Shown here one piece after another: positions 8,348-17,710 of a stretch of DNA of 64,000 nucleotides. How positions within the stretch are numbered: position 1 is the stretch's first letter; each line of letters starts with the position of its first letter. This stretch comes from Pseudohalocynthiibacter aestuariivivens (lineage in GTDB: Bacteria > Pseudomonadota > Alphaproteobacteria > Rhodobacterales > Rhodobacteraceae), in contig NZ_CP049037.1 in assembly GCF_011040495.1 (NCBI RefSeq), positions 1,178,001-1,242,000 on the forward strand. Reading direction: 5' to 3'. A program made the position numbers and the translations under genes. The notes below the pieces were generated by a model. It saw nothing but the letters and a program-made list of their open reading frames with translations. It was not told where the DNA came from and did not search any database.

Positions 8348-10144
8348 TCAGGCAGCCTCCCCATCGGTAAACTGCAGCTTGGCCAAGCGCGCATATAGTC
8401 CACCTTCAGCCACCAAGCTGTCATGTGTACCAGTGGCGACAATACGACCGTCCTCCATGACGATGATCCTGTCTGCCTTCTTTACCGTGGCCAATCTGTG
8501 CGCGACGATGATTGTGGTGCGTCCGCGCGCGAGCGCCTCGACCGCACTTTGCACTGCGCGTTCGCTCTCGGCATCCAGTGCCGATGTGGCCTCGTCCAGC
8601 AGCAGCACGGGCGCATCGCGCAGAATCGCCCGTGCGATCGCGATGCGCTGCTTTTGCCCACCTGACAGCATCACACCCCGTTCCCCCACCGGGCTGTCAT
8701 AGCCGTCGGGCAGAGCTGCGATGAAATCATGCGCGGCAGCGGCGCGCGCAGCGGCTTCGACCTCTGCATCGGTGGCACCCAAACGGCCAAAACGGATGTT
8801 TTCGCGGGCAGACGTGGCAAAGATCACCGGATCCTGCGGGACCAGCGCCATGTGGTGGCGGAATGCATCACGCCGCACGTCACGCAGATTGACGCCGTCG
8901 AGGGTGACGCGCCCCGCCTCGGGGTCATAGAACCGTTGAATAAGCTGGATGACGGTGGTTTTGCCAGCGCCGGATGGACCGACCAGTGCGATGGTCTCTC
9001 CCGGCGCGATATCCAGCGTCAAACCGTCCAGCGCCGGCGCATCCGGGCGCGACGGATAGTGAAACTGCACATTGTCAAAGCTGATCGCGCCGGCGATTTT
9101 GGCCGGCAGTTCCGCCGGTACATCCGGGTCCGTGACCGGGTCCTCGGCATTCAGCAGATCGACCAACCGCTCAGTCGCGCCAGCTGCGCGCTGCAATTCT
9201 CCCCAGATTTCCGACAGGGCGGCAACCGAACTGGCGACCATGACGGCATAGATCACGAACTGAACCAGCGTTCCGGCTGTCATTTCGCCCGCCCGCACTG
9301 CGTTTGCGCCGAACCACAGCACGCCGACAACACCGGCAAAGACCAGAAAAATCACGATCACCGTCATTATCGCACGCGTACGCACGCGTTGGCGTGCGGC
9401 AATATAGCTGCGCTCGGTCACATCGGCAAAGCTACGACGCGTGGCGTCCTCATGGGTGAATGCCTGCACCGTCTGAACGCTCAGCAATGCCTCAGACGCG
9501 GTGCCCGAGCTTTCGGCGATCCAATCCTGATTTTCGCGGCTCAGCTTGCGCAGGCGGCGCCCCAGCGTCAGGATCGGCACCACCACCAACGGGACGATCA
9601 GCAGCACCATACCGGCCAGCTTTGCCGCCGTGAACAGCATCAGGACCAGACCACCGAGAAAGATCAGAAGATTGCGCAACGCGATCGAGATGGACGACCC
9701 GATAACACTCAGAATCAGCGTGGTGTCGGTGGTGATCCGGCTCAGGACTTCACCTGTCATGGTACGCTCGAAAAACGCGGGGCTCATGCCGATGACCCGG
9801 TCAAAGACCGCCTTGCGAACATCCGCCACAACCCGCTCGCCCAGCTTTGAGACCAGCGCGTAGCGTAGCCCGGTCCCCACCGCCAGCAACGCGGCAATGC
9901 CCATTGCCGCCGTGAAATACTGATCGAGAACCGCGCCATCCTGAGCGTTGAAATTGTCGATAACACGGCGCACTGCCAGTGGCAGGACCAGTGACACGCC
10001 TGCGGTCAGCATCAGCGCCAGCCCTGCGGCAACCGCCAACCATTTATAAGGAGCGATGAACGGGCGTAGCGCGCCCAGCGCGCCGACGCGTTTCGACTTT
10101 TCGCGATCCAGCAGATCCGCACCGTTTTCGGCCCTGCGTACCAT
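8348..10144 (-). CDS. MsbA-like ABC exporter (fused membrane and ATPase domains)
   Basis: A 598-residue half-transporter. About residues 20-310 form a six-helix exporter domain. The ATPase follows, with Walker A GPSGAGKTTVIQL, signature LSGGQKQRIAIARA and Walker B VLLLDEATSALD, then the H-loop in VAHRLATV. Homologues export lipids, including lipid A core, or drugs. The start ATG is well placed and no partner subunit is nearby, consistent with a homodimer. The substrate is not determined. Confidence 0.88.
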   Translation of the reverse strand: MVRRAENGADLLDREKSKRVGALGALRPFIAPYKWLAVAAGLALMLTAGVSLVLPLAVRRVIDNFNAQDGAVLDQYFTAAMGIAALLAVGTGLRYALVSKLGERVVADVRKAVFDRVIGMSPAFFERTMTGEVLSRITTDTTLILSVIGSSISIALRNLLIFLGGLVLMLFTAAKLAGMVLLIVPLVVVPILTLGRRLRKLSRENQDWIAESSGTASEALLSVQTVQAFTHEDATRRSFADVTERSYIAARQRVRTRAIMTVIVIFLVFAGVVGVLWFGANAVRAGEMTAGTLVQFVIYAVMVASSVAALSEIWGELQRAAGATERLVDLLNAEDPVTDPDVPAELPAKIAGAISFDNVQFHYPSRPDAPALDGLTLDIAPGETIALVGPSGAGKTTVIQLIQRFYDPEAGRVTLDGVNLRDVRRDAFRHHMALVPQDPVIFATSARENIRFGRLGATDAEVEAAARAAAAHDFIAALPDGYDSPVGERGVMLSGGQKQRIAIARAILRDAPVLLLDEATSALDAESERAVQSAVEALARGRTTIIVAHRLATVKKADRIIVMEDGRIVATGTHDSLVAEGGLYARLAKLQFTDGEAA

Positions 10145-10242
10145 GCCATTTCCTTTGTGTTGTTTCGCCGGGTCATGGCCGCCTGAGGACGTACGGTCAA
10201 GGGGCCGTCATGCCGCAGGGGCGCACCAAACAAAAAGGGTCG

Positions 10243-11400
10243 TTAGTCAGTCTGGCTGCGCTCTGCTTCGATCTGGCGCCACTTGGCGACATTGGCGTTG
10301 TGTTCATCCAGCGTTTCGGCAAAAGCGTGGCCACCAGTGCCGTCCGCCACGAAGAATATGAAATCCGTCGTGGCCGGGCTGACTGCCGCCTGAATGCTAG
10401 CGCGGCCCGGATTGGCGATGGGCGTCGCGGGCAACCCGTCGATGACATAGGTGTTCCACGGGGTTTCGCGGCGCAGTTCGCTCTGTCGCAGCCCCCGTCC
10501 CAGCGTTCCCTTACCTTCGGTGACGCCATAGATCACGGTCGGGTCGGTTTGCAGGCGCATCCCTCTGTTCAGGCGATTGACAAAGACCGAGGCCACCTGA
10601 CCGCGCTCTTCTGCCACGCCGGTTTCCTTTTCGATGATCGACGCGAGGATCAACATTTCTTCGGGGCTGGCCAATGGCAAATCAGGATCGCGATTTTCCC
10701 ATGCCGTGGCGACCAGCGCCTCCTGAGCCTCTTGCATGCGGGCGATGACTGAGGCGCGCGTGTCATCCAGACGCACCTCGTAGCTGTCGGGTGCCAGACT
10801 GCCTTCGGGTGGAATGGCCTCGAGGTCGCCTTTCAGGACGTCAACAGATTTTAGCGCATCGACGATCTGCCAGCTGGTCGCACCTTCGGCGATCGCCACG
10901 CGGTAGCGCGTATCTCTTTCCGCGCGCACATCAACAAATTCGGCCGGAGCGGCGTCTTGCTTTGGATCAAAGGCTGCCTTTTCCACATAGCGCCCCGTCG
11001 CCGGGTCAAGCTCTCGCACCTCAACTTCGGAACTGGTCACACCGATGCGATAGACCACTTCGGTGCCGCAGGTGCTGGCGCCGCCCTTGGTTATGATATC
11101 CGTAATCTCAGCCATGCTGGCGCGTTGCGGGATCAACCAGCTGCCCGCCTTCAGCGCCTCGCTCTTGTCCGTGTATTCCGCGCCGACACGAAAAATCGCA
11201 GCGTTGGTCACGGCCTGTTCCGATGCCAGCTTGGTCGAGACGCGCCGCATCGAGCTGCCACGCTCGACCCGCAGGCAGATCTGCTCTTCCAACGGACCCT
11301 CGGCGTTATAGGTGTTCTGCCCCCAGAGGATCACGCCCCCCAGAAGGAAGGCCAGAACCACCAGGAATGTCAGCGCATTCGAGGCAATATGACGCCACAT
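10243..11400 (-). CDS. mltG: Endolytic murein transglycosylase MltG
   Basis: A 385-residue YceG-family enzyme that cuts nascent glycan strands. One transmembrane helix (about residues 7-27) anchors it. The catalytic Glu lies in LASIIEKETGVAEER, followed by VFVNRLNRGMRLQTDPTV, the family core. Its ATG shares a base with the fabF TAA (TAATG), so it is translationally coupled to the end of the fab cluster, a common arrangement in this order. Confidence 0.93.
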   Translation of the reverse strand: MWRHIASNALTFLVVLAFLLGGVILWGQNTYNAEGPLEEQICLRVERGSSMRRVSTKLASEQAVTNAAIFRVGAEYTDKSEALKAGSWLIPQRASMAEITDIITKGGASTCGTEVVYRIGVTSSEVEVRELDPATGRYVEKAAFDPKQDAAPAEFVDVRAERDTRYRVAIAEGATSWQIVDALKSVDVLKGDLEAIPPEGSLAPDSYEVRLDDTRASVIARMQEAQEALVATAWENRDPDLPLASPEEMLILASIIEKETGVAEERGQVASVFVNRLNRGMRLQTDPTVIYGVTEGKGTLGRGLRQSELRRETPWNTYVIDGLPATPIANPGRASIQAAVSPATTDFIFFVADGTGGHAFAETLDEHNANVAKWRQIEAERSQTD

Positions 11401-12659
11401 TATCGTAGTTTCCCGATGCACAGGCTCGCATTGGTGCCACCAAAGCCAAAGCTGTTGGACATGGCGATATCGACCTTGCGCGCACGCTTGGCATTGGGGG
11501 CCAGATCAATCGGTGTCTCGACAGCGGGATTGTCCAGATTGATCGTGGGCGGCACAACCTGATCGCGAATGGCGAGAATGGCAAAGATACCCTCTATCGC
11601 ACCGGCAGCGCCCAAGAGGTGACCGGTCGCGGATTTGGTCGAACTCATCGTCGCATTTCCAGCCGCATCACCCAGCAGCCGTTCGACCGCTTTCAGTTCG
11701 ATCGTATCGGCCATGGTCGAGGTGCCATGTGCATTGATGTAGTCTACATCTGCCGCGTCGACGCCCGCATGTTTCAGCGCGCTCTGCATGGCGCGATAAC
11801 CGCCATCGCCATCCTCGGAGGGGGCGGTGATGTGATACGCGTCACCCGACAGGCCATAACCCAGCACCTCGGCGTAAATCTTGGCGCCGCGTGCCTGTGC
11901 GTGCTCCAACTCTTCCAGCACGACTATGCCCGCACCTTCGCCCATCACAAACCCGTCGCGATCCGTGTCATAGGGGCGGCTGGCCGCCTTGGGGTCGTCC
12001 GCGCGTTTTGTGCTGAGCGCCTTACAGGCGTTGAACCCGGCGATCCCAATCTCACAAATCGCCGCCTCTGCCCCGCCCGCGACCATCACATCGGCGTCAC
12101 CGAACATGATCAACCGCGCAGCATCGCCGATGGCATGTGCGCCCGTGGAACAGGCCGTGACCACCGCATGGTTCGGCCCCTTGAAGCCGTAGCGGATGCC
12201 AACCTGACCCGAAATCAGATTGATCAGCGCGCCGGGGATAAAGAATGGCGAGACTCGGCGCACCCCTTTGTCCCGGATCGTCAGCGTGGTCTGCTCGATG
12301 GATTGCAGTCCGCCAATGCCGGAACCGATCATCACGCCAGTGCGCAGGCGGCTCTCTTCGTCCTCGGGCATCCAGCCTGAATCCTCGACAGCCTGCTGGG
12401 CAGCCGCGACACCGTAGAGGATAAAATCATCAACCTTGCGGCGCTCTTTCGGCTCCATGAACTGATCGGGGTTGAACGTCCCCTCCGTGCCGTCGCCATA
12501 GGGCACTTCGCATGCATATTTGGTGAGGACATTGGTGGGATCGAACCGGGTGATAGGCCCGGCACCGGATTCCCCGGCCAACAGACGTTCCCAGGTTTCT
12601 TCGACGCCGGAGGCCAGCGGTGTGACCAATCCAAGGCCTGTTACTACGACGCGGCGCAT
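11400..12659 (-). CDS. fabF: Beta-ketoacyl-ACP synthase II
   Basis: A 419-residue thiolase-fold condensing enzyme that elongates acyl-ACP with malonyl-ACP. The Cys-His-His triad is seen in VTACSTGAHAIGDA, NAHGTSTMAD and KSATGHLLGAAG. Length and start (MRRVVVTGLGLVTPL) are typical. It follows the HisA paralogue after 229 bases and runs into mltG. Confidence 0.97.
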   Translation of the reverse strand: MRRVVVTGLGLVTPLASGVEETWERLLAGESGAGPITRFDPTNVLTKYACEVPYGDGTEGTFNPDQFMEPKERRKVDDFILYGVAAAQQAVEDSGWMPEDEESRLRTGVMIGSGIGGLQSIEQTTLTIRDKGVRRVSPFFIPGALINLISGQVGIRYGFKGPNHAVVTACSTGAHAIGDAARLIMFGDADVMVAGGAEAAICEIGIAGFNACKALSTKRADDPKAASRPYDTDRDGFVMGEGAGIVVLEELEHAQARGAKIYAEVLGYGLSGDAYHITAPSEDGDGGYRAMQSALKHAGVDAADVDYINAHGTSTMADTIELKAVERLLGDAAGNATMSSTKSATGHLLGAAGAIEGIFAILAIRDQVVPPTINLDNPAVETPIDLAPNAKRARKVDIAMSNSFGFGGTNASLCIGKLR

Positions 12660-12815
12660 GATGCTGCCCCCTCAATCTGCTTCTCAACGCTTCTTGCGTT
12701 TTCCTGACTCAAAGAACCCGGAAAAGCTCCGCAGCCCTCAGCGCGATAGGCGGTCCACATTGAATCCAATACTCGGAACATATGCAAACCGCGCTGACCT
12801 CAGTGCATACCCCGG

Positions 12816-12834
12816 CTTGCCCCTCAGGGGCAAG
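12816..12834 (-). terminator. Hairpin between the HisA paralogue and fabF
   Basis: A perfect 8-bp stem (CTTGCCCC at 12816-12823, GGGGCAAG at 12827-12834) with a 3-base loop, 55 bases past the end of the HisA paralogue. No T-run follows. It may separate the paralogue from fabF transcription. The rest of the 12660-12888 gap shows nothing definite. Confidence 0.35.
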
Positions 12835-12888
12835 ACCAAGCCGAAGCGCGCGGGCGGCAAAGCGCCCTGCCGCAGATTTGTCCGTGGC

Positions 12889-13632
12889 TTACTTGAACTC
12901 CGCCACCGGCTCTTGGGCAGCCGCAGCCATCGCAAGTGCCTCGTCCAGATCCACATCCCTTGACAGCAAGGCACGGCCAATCAGGGTGCCTGCGACATTC
13001 TTGACGTATTTCAACCGCGCCACATCGTCGATCCCGCGCACAGTGCCGCGCGCAATGACAGGATGGCGAGTCTGAGCGGCCAAGCCGGTAATCACGCCCA
13101 GACTTGCGTCCTGATCGGCGATATCGGCATCGATGTCTGTAACGATGATTCCCGCCAGCGGGGCATCATCAAAGGCCGCCACATAGGTTTCGGGGGTAAA
13201 GCTGCTGCGCGAACGCCAGCCATCGGTCATCACATGGCCCTCAAAGATGTCTACGGCCAGCACGATCTGATCAGGATGCATTTTCGCCAGATTGCGCAAC
13301 AGTTCTGGCTCGCGCGTGGCCATGGTGCCGATCACGATGCGCCCGGCGCCTTTGTCGATCCAGCTATCGACCTGATCGCGGGTCCGGAAGCCACCGCCAA
13401 ATTGCACCGGAATCCCGGCGCTGCGAATGATCTCTTCGCATAATTCGGCATTGGGGCTGTCCCCCGTCAGGCCGTTGATGTCGGTCAGGTGCATCCATTC
13501 CGCACCCGCCGCAGCAAAGCTCTTGGCGCGCTCGATCGGATCCACATGCCAGAGCATCGGCTCATCAAGACGACCACGAGTCAGAGACACGCATTTTCCG
13601 TTCAGAATTTCGAGAGTGGGATAGATAATCAT
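12889..13632 (-). CDS. Divergent HisA-family (ProFAR isomerase) paralogue
   Basis: A 247-residue beta/alpha barrel of the HisA/HisF family. The first phosphate loop is kept (VQFGGGFRT, IVIGT) and one catalytic Asp is present in AVDIFEGHVMTDGW (Asp128). The N-terminal catalytic Asp8 of HisA is Glu here (YPTLEIL), and the second phosphate motif, normally SGGV, reads ARGTV. It sits between acpP and fabF, not in a histidine operon. It may be a degenerate second HisA or a barrel recruited for another phosphosugar. The family call is certain; the function is not. Confidence 0.8.
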   Translation of the reverse strand: MIIYPTLEILNGKCVSLTRGRLDEPMLWHVDPIERAKSFAAAGAEWMHLTDINGLTGDSPNAELCEEIIRSAGIPVQFGGGFRTRDQVDSWIDKGAGRIVIGTMATREPELLRNLAKMHPDQIVLAVDIFEGHVMTDGWRSRSSFTPETYVAAFDDAPLAGIIVTDIDADIADQDASLGVITGLAAQTRHPVIARGTVRGIDDVARLKYVKNVAGTLIGRALLSRDVDLDEALAMAAAAQEPVAEFK

Positions 13633-13791
13633 GGCAGGCTTGCCCCCGATTGATCGCGCTTGCGCACCCCTGCACCACGCCGGCGCGAGTACGATCTTTG
13701 CATCCTACACACTGGGAGCGATATCACCAAATCGGCATCCCCGGCATCGTTCGCGGCTTTCCGGGGACTTTTTCCGCTGCTGTAGAAACGA

Positions 13792-13822
13792 AAAGACCCC
13801 CGCCCGATTGGCGAGGGTCTTT
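13792..13822 (-). terminator. Intrinsic terminator of acpP
   Basis: A 13-bp stem with one mismatch (13792-13804 with 13810-13822) and a 5-base loop. The minus-strand copy ends in a T-run (CTTTT). It lies 27 bases past the acpP stop, ending the acyl carrier protein transcript. Confidence 0.8.
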
Positions 13823-13848
13823 GGTAAACTCTCAGCGGGGCTGAGCGT

Positions 13849-14082
13849 TCAGGATGCTTCTTTGATGAACTTCACCGCATCGCCGAACGTCTGGATGGTT
13901 TCAGCCGCGTCGTCGGGGATCTCGATGCCGAACTCTTCTTCGAACGCCATGACCAGCTCGACCGTGTCTAGGCTGTCTGCGCCCAGATCGTCGATGAACG
14001 AAGCGTTCTCAGTCACTTTGTCTTCTTCCACGCCCAAGTGCTCTACAACGATTTTCTTCACGCGGTCTGCGATGTCGCTCAT
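13849..14082 (-). CDS. acpP: Acyl carrier protein
   Basis: A 77-residue ACP. The Ser that takes the 4'-phosphopantetheine is in [19 protein letters not shown]. Acidic composition and length are typical. It lies between fabG and the HisA paralogue, with its own candidate promoter and terminator, as expected for a very abundant protein. Confidence 0.98.
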   Translation of the reverse strand: MSDIADRVKKIVVEHLGVEEDKVTENASFIDDLGADSLDTVELVMAFEEEFGIEIPDDAAETIQTFGDAVKFIKEAS

Positions 14083-14239
14083 GTTATAATCCTCATCGTC
14101 TTTGGGCGCCTAGGCCCGTTATCGCCCCCGCCCGAGACGGGAAGTGGCCTTGAAGTCGTGCCCCGGAGGGGCGGTGGTGTTGGCCCGGACCCGGACCACC
14201 AGAGCGGCGCTTGGCCTATCCCCCGGCAAATCTGCGCCG

Positions 14240-14267
14240 CCTATAGCATATGGCGCGGCTTTGGCAA
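14240..14267 (-). promoter_or_regulatory. Candidate acpP promoter
   Basis: On the minus strand TTGCCA (14262-14267), a 16-base spacer and TATAGG (14240-14245) preceded by TGC (extended -10) form a sigma-70-type promoter about 155 bases before acpP. This lies in the 391-base gap 14083-14473; apart from an AT-rich stretch near 14352-14371 I see nothing else there. Confidence 0.45.
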
Positions 14268-14473
14268 ATCCTTTCAAAGATCGGCGAGATGCGCACAGAA
14301 TACAAGAGGGGATCACATCGAATGGATCGTCAAGTACCATGTAAAGCGCCGGTATATAATAAATAAAAACCGCGCAAACAAAGTCAAAGATTTACCGTCT
14401 TTCCCAGCGATCTACGCTTGCTCGTCTGCACTCCTACCCGGCAGCGGATTTCGATTCCCCGTTCGGCTACGGA

Positions 14474-15211
14474 TCAAAGCATCGCCATCCCGCCGTTCAC
14501 ATGCAGCACAGTGCCGGTCACATACCCGGCCTCGACACTGGCGAGATAGAGCACCGCCGCCGCGATCTCTTCGGGTGTTCCCATGCGCGCAGCGGGTATC
14601 TGCACGTTGATCTTTTCTTTCTGCTCGTCAGTCAGCTTGTCGGTCATCGCTGTAGCGATGAAGCCCGGTGCGACTGCGTTGGCGGTGATGCCGCGACTGG
14701 CCACCTCGTAGGCGATGGATTTGGTCATCCCCACCATGCCGGCCTTGGACGCGGCATAGTTGGCCTGCCCAGGATTGCCAGTAGCCCCCACGATCGAGCT
14801 GATATTCACGATCCGCCCCCAGCGCGCCTTCATCATCGGACGCATGACAGCCCGGCACAGCCGCATGGTGCTGGTCAGGTTCACATCCAGCACCGTCTGC
14901 CAGTCCTCATCCGACATGCGCATGAAAATCTGATCGCGGGTGATACCCGCGTTGTTCACCAGAATATCAAGCCCGCCCATCGCATCAATCGCCTGTTTCG
15001 GCAGCGCGCCCACTGCATCGCCGTCCCCCAGATCACAGGGCAGCACATGTGCGCGGTCGCCCAGTTCTGCAGCCAGTGCCTCCAGCGGGTCGACCCGTGT
15101 CCCGCTGAGGCCGACAGTGGCACCTGCACCGTGCAGCGCGCGGGCGATACCGCCCCCGATACCGCCCGATGCGCCGGTGATCAGCGCTGTTTTTCCCGTC
15201 AAATCGAACAT
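14474..15211 (-). CDS. fabG: 3-oxoacyl-ACP reductase
   Basis: A 245-residue short-chain dehydrogenase. Seen are the NADPH motif TGASGGIGGGIA, the NNAG motif, the catalytic Ser in NISSIVG, and YAASKAGM (Tyr-Lys). The start MFDLTGKTALITG is the common FabG beginning. It lies 73 bases after fabD in the same direction. Confidence 0.96.
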   Translation of the reverse strand: MFDLTGKTALITGASGGIGGGIARALHGAGATVGLSGTRVDPLEALAAELGDRAHVLPCDLGDGDAVGALPKQAIDAMGGLDILVNNAGITRDQIFMRMSDEDWQTVLDVNLTSTMRLCRAVMRPMMKARWGRIVNISSIVGATGNPGQANYAASKAGMVGMTKSIAYEVASRGITANAVAPGFIATAMTDKLTDEQKEKINVQIPAARMGTPEEIAAAVLYLASVEAGYVTGTVLHVNGGMAML

Positions 15212-15284
15212 TTGCGTTCCTTCCATTTCAGTTGCGCAGGCTGAGATTTTTCGTCGAAAAAACCAAACGCCTGATTGACCTGAT

Positions 15285-16226
15285 TTATGCGTTCAATGCC
15301 TCGACCGCGGCTTGCACATCGTCGGGTGCGCCGACATTGCGCACGGTCATCTCGCGCTCGATCCGGCGGACCATGCCCGACAGTGCCTTGCCCGCGCCGA
15401 TCTCCCATGTTTCTGTCACGCCTTGGCCTGCCATGAACATCACGCTTTCGCGCCAGCGCACGGAGCCGGTGACCTGATCGATCAGTAGCTGCCGGATCTG
15501 TGCCGGATCGCTGACCGCCTGAGCCAGCACATTGGCGACCAGCGGCACCTTTGGCGCATTCAGATCGACCTGTGCCAGAGCCTCTGCCATGACCTTGGCA
15601 GCCGGTTCCATCAGCGCACAGTGGAATGGCGCGCTGACCGGCAAGAGCATCGCGCGCTTCGCGCCGCGTTCTTTGGCCAGATGGGTTGCGCGCTCGACCG
15701 CCTCTGCATGTCCCGAGACGACCACCTGCCCGGGATCATTATCGTTGGCCGCCTGACAAATCTGCCCCTCCGCGGCCGCTTCGGCGACCTCGCGGACGGC
15801 GGTCAGATCGAGGCCCAGCACGGCGGCCATCGCGCCGACACCGACCGGCACCGCCTCTTGCATCGCAGCCCCGCGCGTGCGCAAGAGCCGCGCCGCATCC
15901 GCGATACTGAGCGATCCTGCGGCGGCCAGCGCCGAATATTCGCCCAGCGAATGCCCTGCCACGAATTGCGCGGCGTCCAGTGACACGCCCTCAGCCTCCA
16001 GCGCGCGTAACGCTGCCAGCGATGTGGCCATCAGCGCAGGCTGGGCATTGCGCGTCAGTGTCAGGTCGTCCTGCGCGCCCTCCCAGATCAACGCAGACAG
16101 CGCCTCGCCCAATGCCTCGTCGACCTCGTCAAAGACGGCTTTGGCGGCTGGATAGGCCTCGGCCAATGCGCGGCCCATGCCGATCGTTTGGGCACCCTGC
16201 CCCGGAAATATGAATGCACGGCTCAT
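15285..16226 (-). CDS. fabD: Malonyl-CoA:ACP transacylase
   Basis: A 313-residue transacylase that loads malonyl onto ACP. N-terminal FPGQGAQTIGMG, the nucleophile in VAGHSLGEYSALAAAG, and SAPFHCALM with the catalytic His are all present. It is the first gene of the fab cluster, divergent from the cytochrome b561 fusion gene; both promoters must lie in the 197-base gap. Confidence 0.96.
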   Translation of the reverse strand: MSRAFIFPGQGAQTIGMGRALAEAYPAAKAVFDEVDEALGEALSALIWEGAQDDLTLTRNAQPALMATSLAALRALEAEGVSLDAAQFVAGHSLGEYSALAAAGSLSIADAARLLRTRGAAMQEAVPVGVGAMAAVLGLDLTAVREVAEAAAEGQICQAANDNDPGQVVVSGHAEAVERATHLAKERGAKRAMLLPVSAPFHCALMEPAAKVMAEALAQVDLNAPKVPLVANVLAQAVSDPAQIRQLLIDQVTGSVRWRESVMFMAGQGVTETWEIGAGKALSGMVRRIEREMTVRNVGAPDDVQAAVEALNA

Positions 16227-16423
16227 GGCTGCTGTCCCCCTCTGGCCTTTTCTTTCGGATAGCGCGCCTGCCGCTCAGAGGCAACGACCAAGTCGGAAAC
16301 CGCTGCCCACCCGTGCATCTGCGAACATCCACCCTGCGCATTGCGCCATTGCCCGGCGCGCGGGGTTCGTTAGGTTAATCACAGACAACTGTCCCGCCCT
16401 GAACCCACGGAATGCGATCCCAT

Positions 16424-17650
16424 ATGACTCTTTCCAATACTTCCGACACCTACGGAGTCGTCACCAAGATATTTCACTGGTTGACGGTGTTGCTGATCCT
16501 CAGCCTCTTTGCGCTGGGGCTGCTGGCCAGCAATCTGGCCGGTCAAATCAGGTCAGCAGAGGGCGGCGCGTCGCAAACCCTGCTCGATTGGACGGCGCTG
16601 CTGTTTTCCCTGCACAAGACGCTGGGTGTCGCCCTGTTCTTTACGGCATTTGCGCGTATCCTATGGGCGCTGACGCAAACAAAACCGGGGCTGTTGAACG
16701 GTGATCACTGGGCAGAATCGCGTGCGGCGGAAACCGTGCACTGGCTGCTTTACGGCTCGCTCGTCGCGGTGCCGCTGGCGGGCTGGGTCAGCCACGCAGC
16801 CGCCAGCGGGTTTGCCCCGATCTGGTGGCCCTTCGGGCAATCCCTACCCTACGTCCCAAAGTCCGAGTACGTGTCCGAGATCGCCGCCACGCTGCATTAT
16901 ATCCTGCAATGGGTATTGGCCGGGGCGATTGGCCTGCATGTTGCGGGCGCACTAAAGCATCATGTCATCGACAAGGATGCGACTTTGCGCCGGATGTTAC
17001 CGGGGCACACCCCCGCCCAGCCCACGGCCATGCAACCCGGCCATGCCCTGCCCTTGGTCGCGGCGCTGATCGTGTGGGCCGCAGCGATAGGCGGCGCTGC
17101 CGGATTGGGCTGGTTCGCCCATGCCGCGCCCGAGGCACAGACAGCCGCGCTGGAACAGGCGCAGGGCGAATGGCAGGTGACTGACGGCACATTGACCATC
17201 GAGATCGTGCAGATGGGATCACAAATCAATGGCCAGTTTGCCGACTGGACGGCCGATATAACCTATGACGGGTCGGACGAACCCGGCACGCGCGGCAGTG
17301 TCGAGGTGACGGTATCGATCCCGTCACTGACGCTGGGCAGTGTGACCGAACAGGCAATGGGCGCGGATTTTCTTGATGCTGCGAACCACCCCACGGCGAC
17401 ATTCACCGCCGATCTGAAGCGTGACGCCGAAGCCGGTCTGGTCGCCGATGGCACGCTGCGCATTCGCGATCAGACAATGCCTCTGCGCATTCCATTCGAT
17501 CTGCAAATCGACGACGCGACAGCCGTCGCGCAGGGCAGCGCAGGCGTCGATCGGCGCGACTACAACATTGGCCAGAGCATGAGCGACGAAGACTCGCTGG
17601 GCTTTGGCGTCGAGATCCGGTTCGACCTGACGGCAATCCGCGGAGAATAA
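16424..17650 (+). CDS. Cytochrome b561 - YceI fusion protein
   Basis: A 408-residue fusion. Residues 1 to about 195 are a four-helix di-heme cytochrome b561, with likely heme ligands in KIFHWLTVL, VHWLLYG, LHYILQW and GLHVAGALKHH. After a further helix (about 210-235), residues 245-408 form a YceI lipocalin-like domain (TLTIEIVQMGSQINGQF, FLDAANHPTATFTAD) expected in the periplasm. YceI proteins bind isoprenoid quinones or other lipids, so the fusion may pass electrons between a bound isoprenoid and the heme (inference). The start ATG at 16424 is preferred to one 12 bases earlier. Confidence 0.88.
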   Translation: MTLSNTSDTYGVVTKIFHWLTVLLILSLFALGLLASNLAGQIRSAEGGASQTLLDWTALLFSLHKTLGVALFFTAFARILWALTQTKPGLLNGDHWAESRAAETVHWLLYGSLVAVPLAGWVSHAAASGFAPIWWPFGQSLPYVPKSEYVSEIAATLHYILQWVLAGAIGLHVAGALKHHVIDKDATLRRMLPGHTPAQPTAMQPGHALPLVAALIVWAAAIGGAAGLGWFAHAAPEAQTAALEQAQGEWQVTDGTLTIEIVQMGSQINGQFADWTADITYDGSDEPGTRGSVEVTVSIPSLTLGSVTEQAMGADFLDAANHPTATFTADLKRDAEAGLVADGTLRIRDQTMPLRIPFDLQIDDATAVAQGSAGVDRRDYNIGQSMSDEDSLGFGVEIRFDLTAIRGE

Positions 17651-17656
17651 CGCAGA

Positions 17657-17687
17657 AAAGCGCCCGCGAGCCAGTCGCGGGCGCTTT
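17657..17687. terminator. Bidirectional intrinsic terminator
   Basis: A perfect 13-bp stem, AAAGCGCCCGCGA (17657-17669) with its complement at 17675-17687, and a 5-base loop. It lies between the converging ends of the b561-YceI gene and the stand-alone yceI, with T-rich flanks on both strands. Confidence 0.85.
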
Positions 17688-17710
17688 CATTTTGCATTGA
17701 TGCAGTGCCT

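Noticed and set aside
8729..9850. 373-codon plus-strand open frame opposite the ABC exporter
   Set aside because: His/Arg/Gln-rich translation typical of the complement of a GC-rich gene; no domain.
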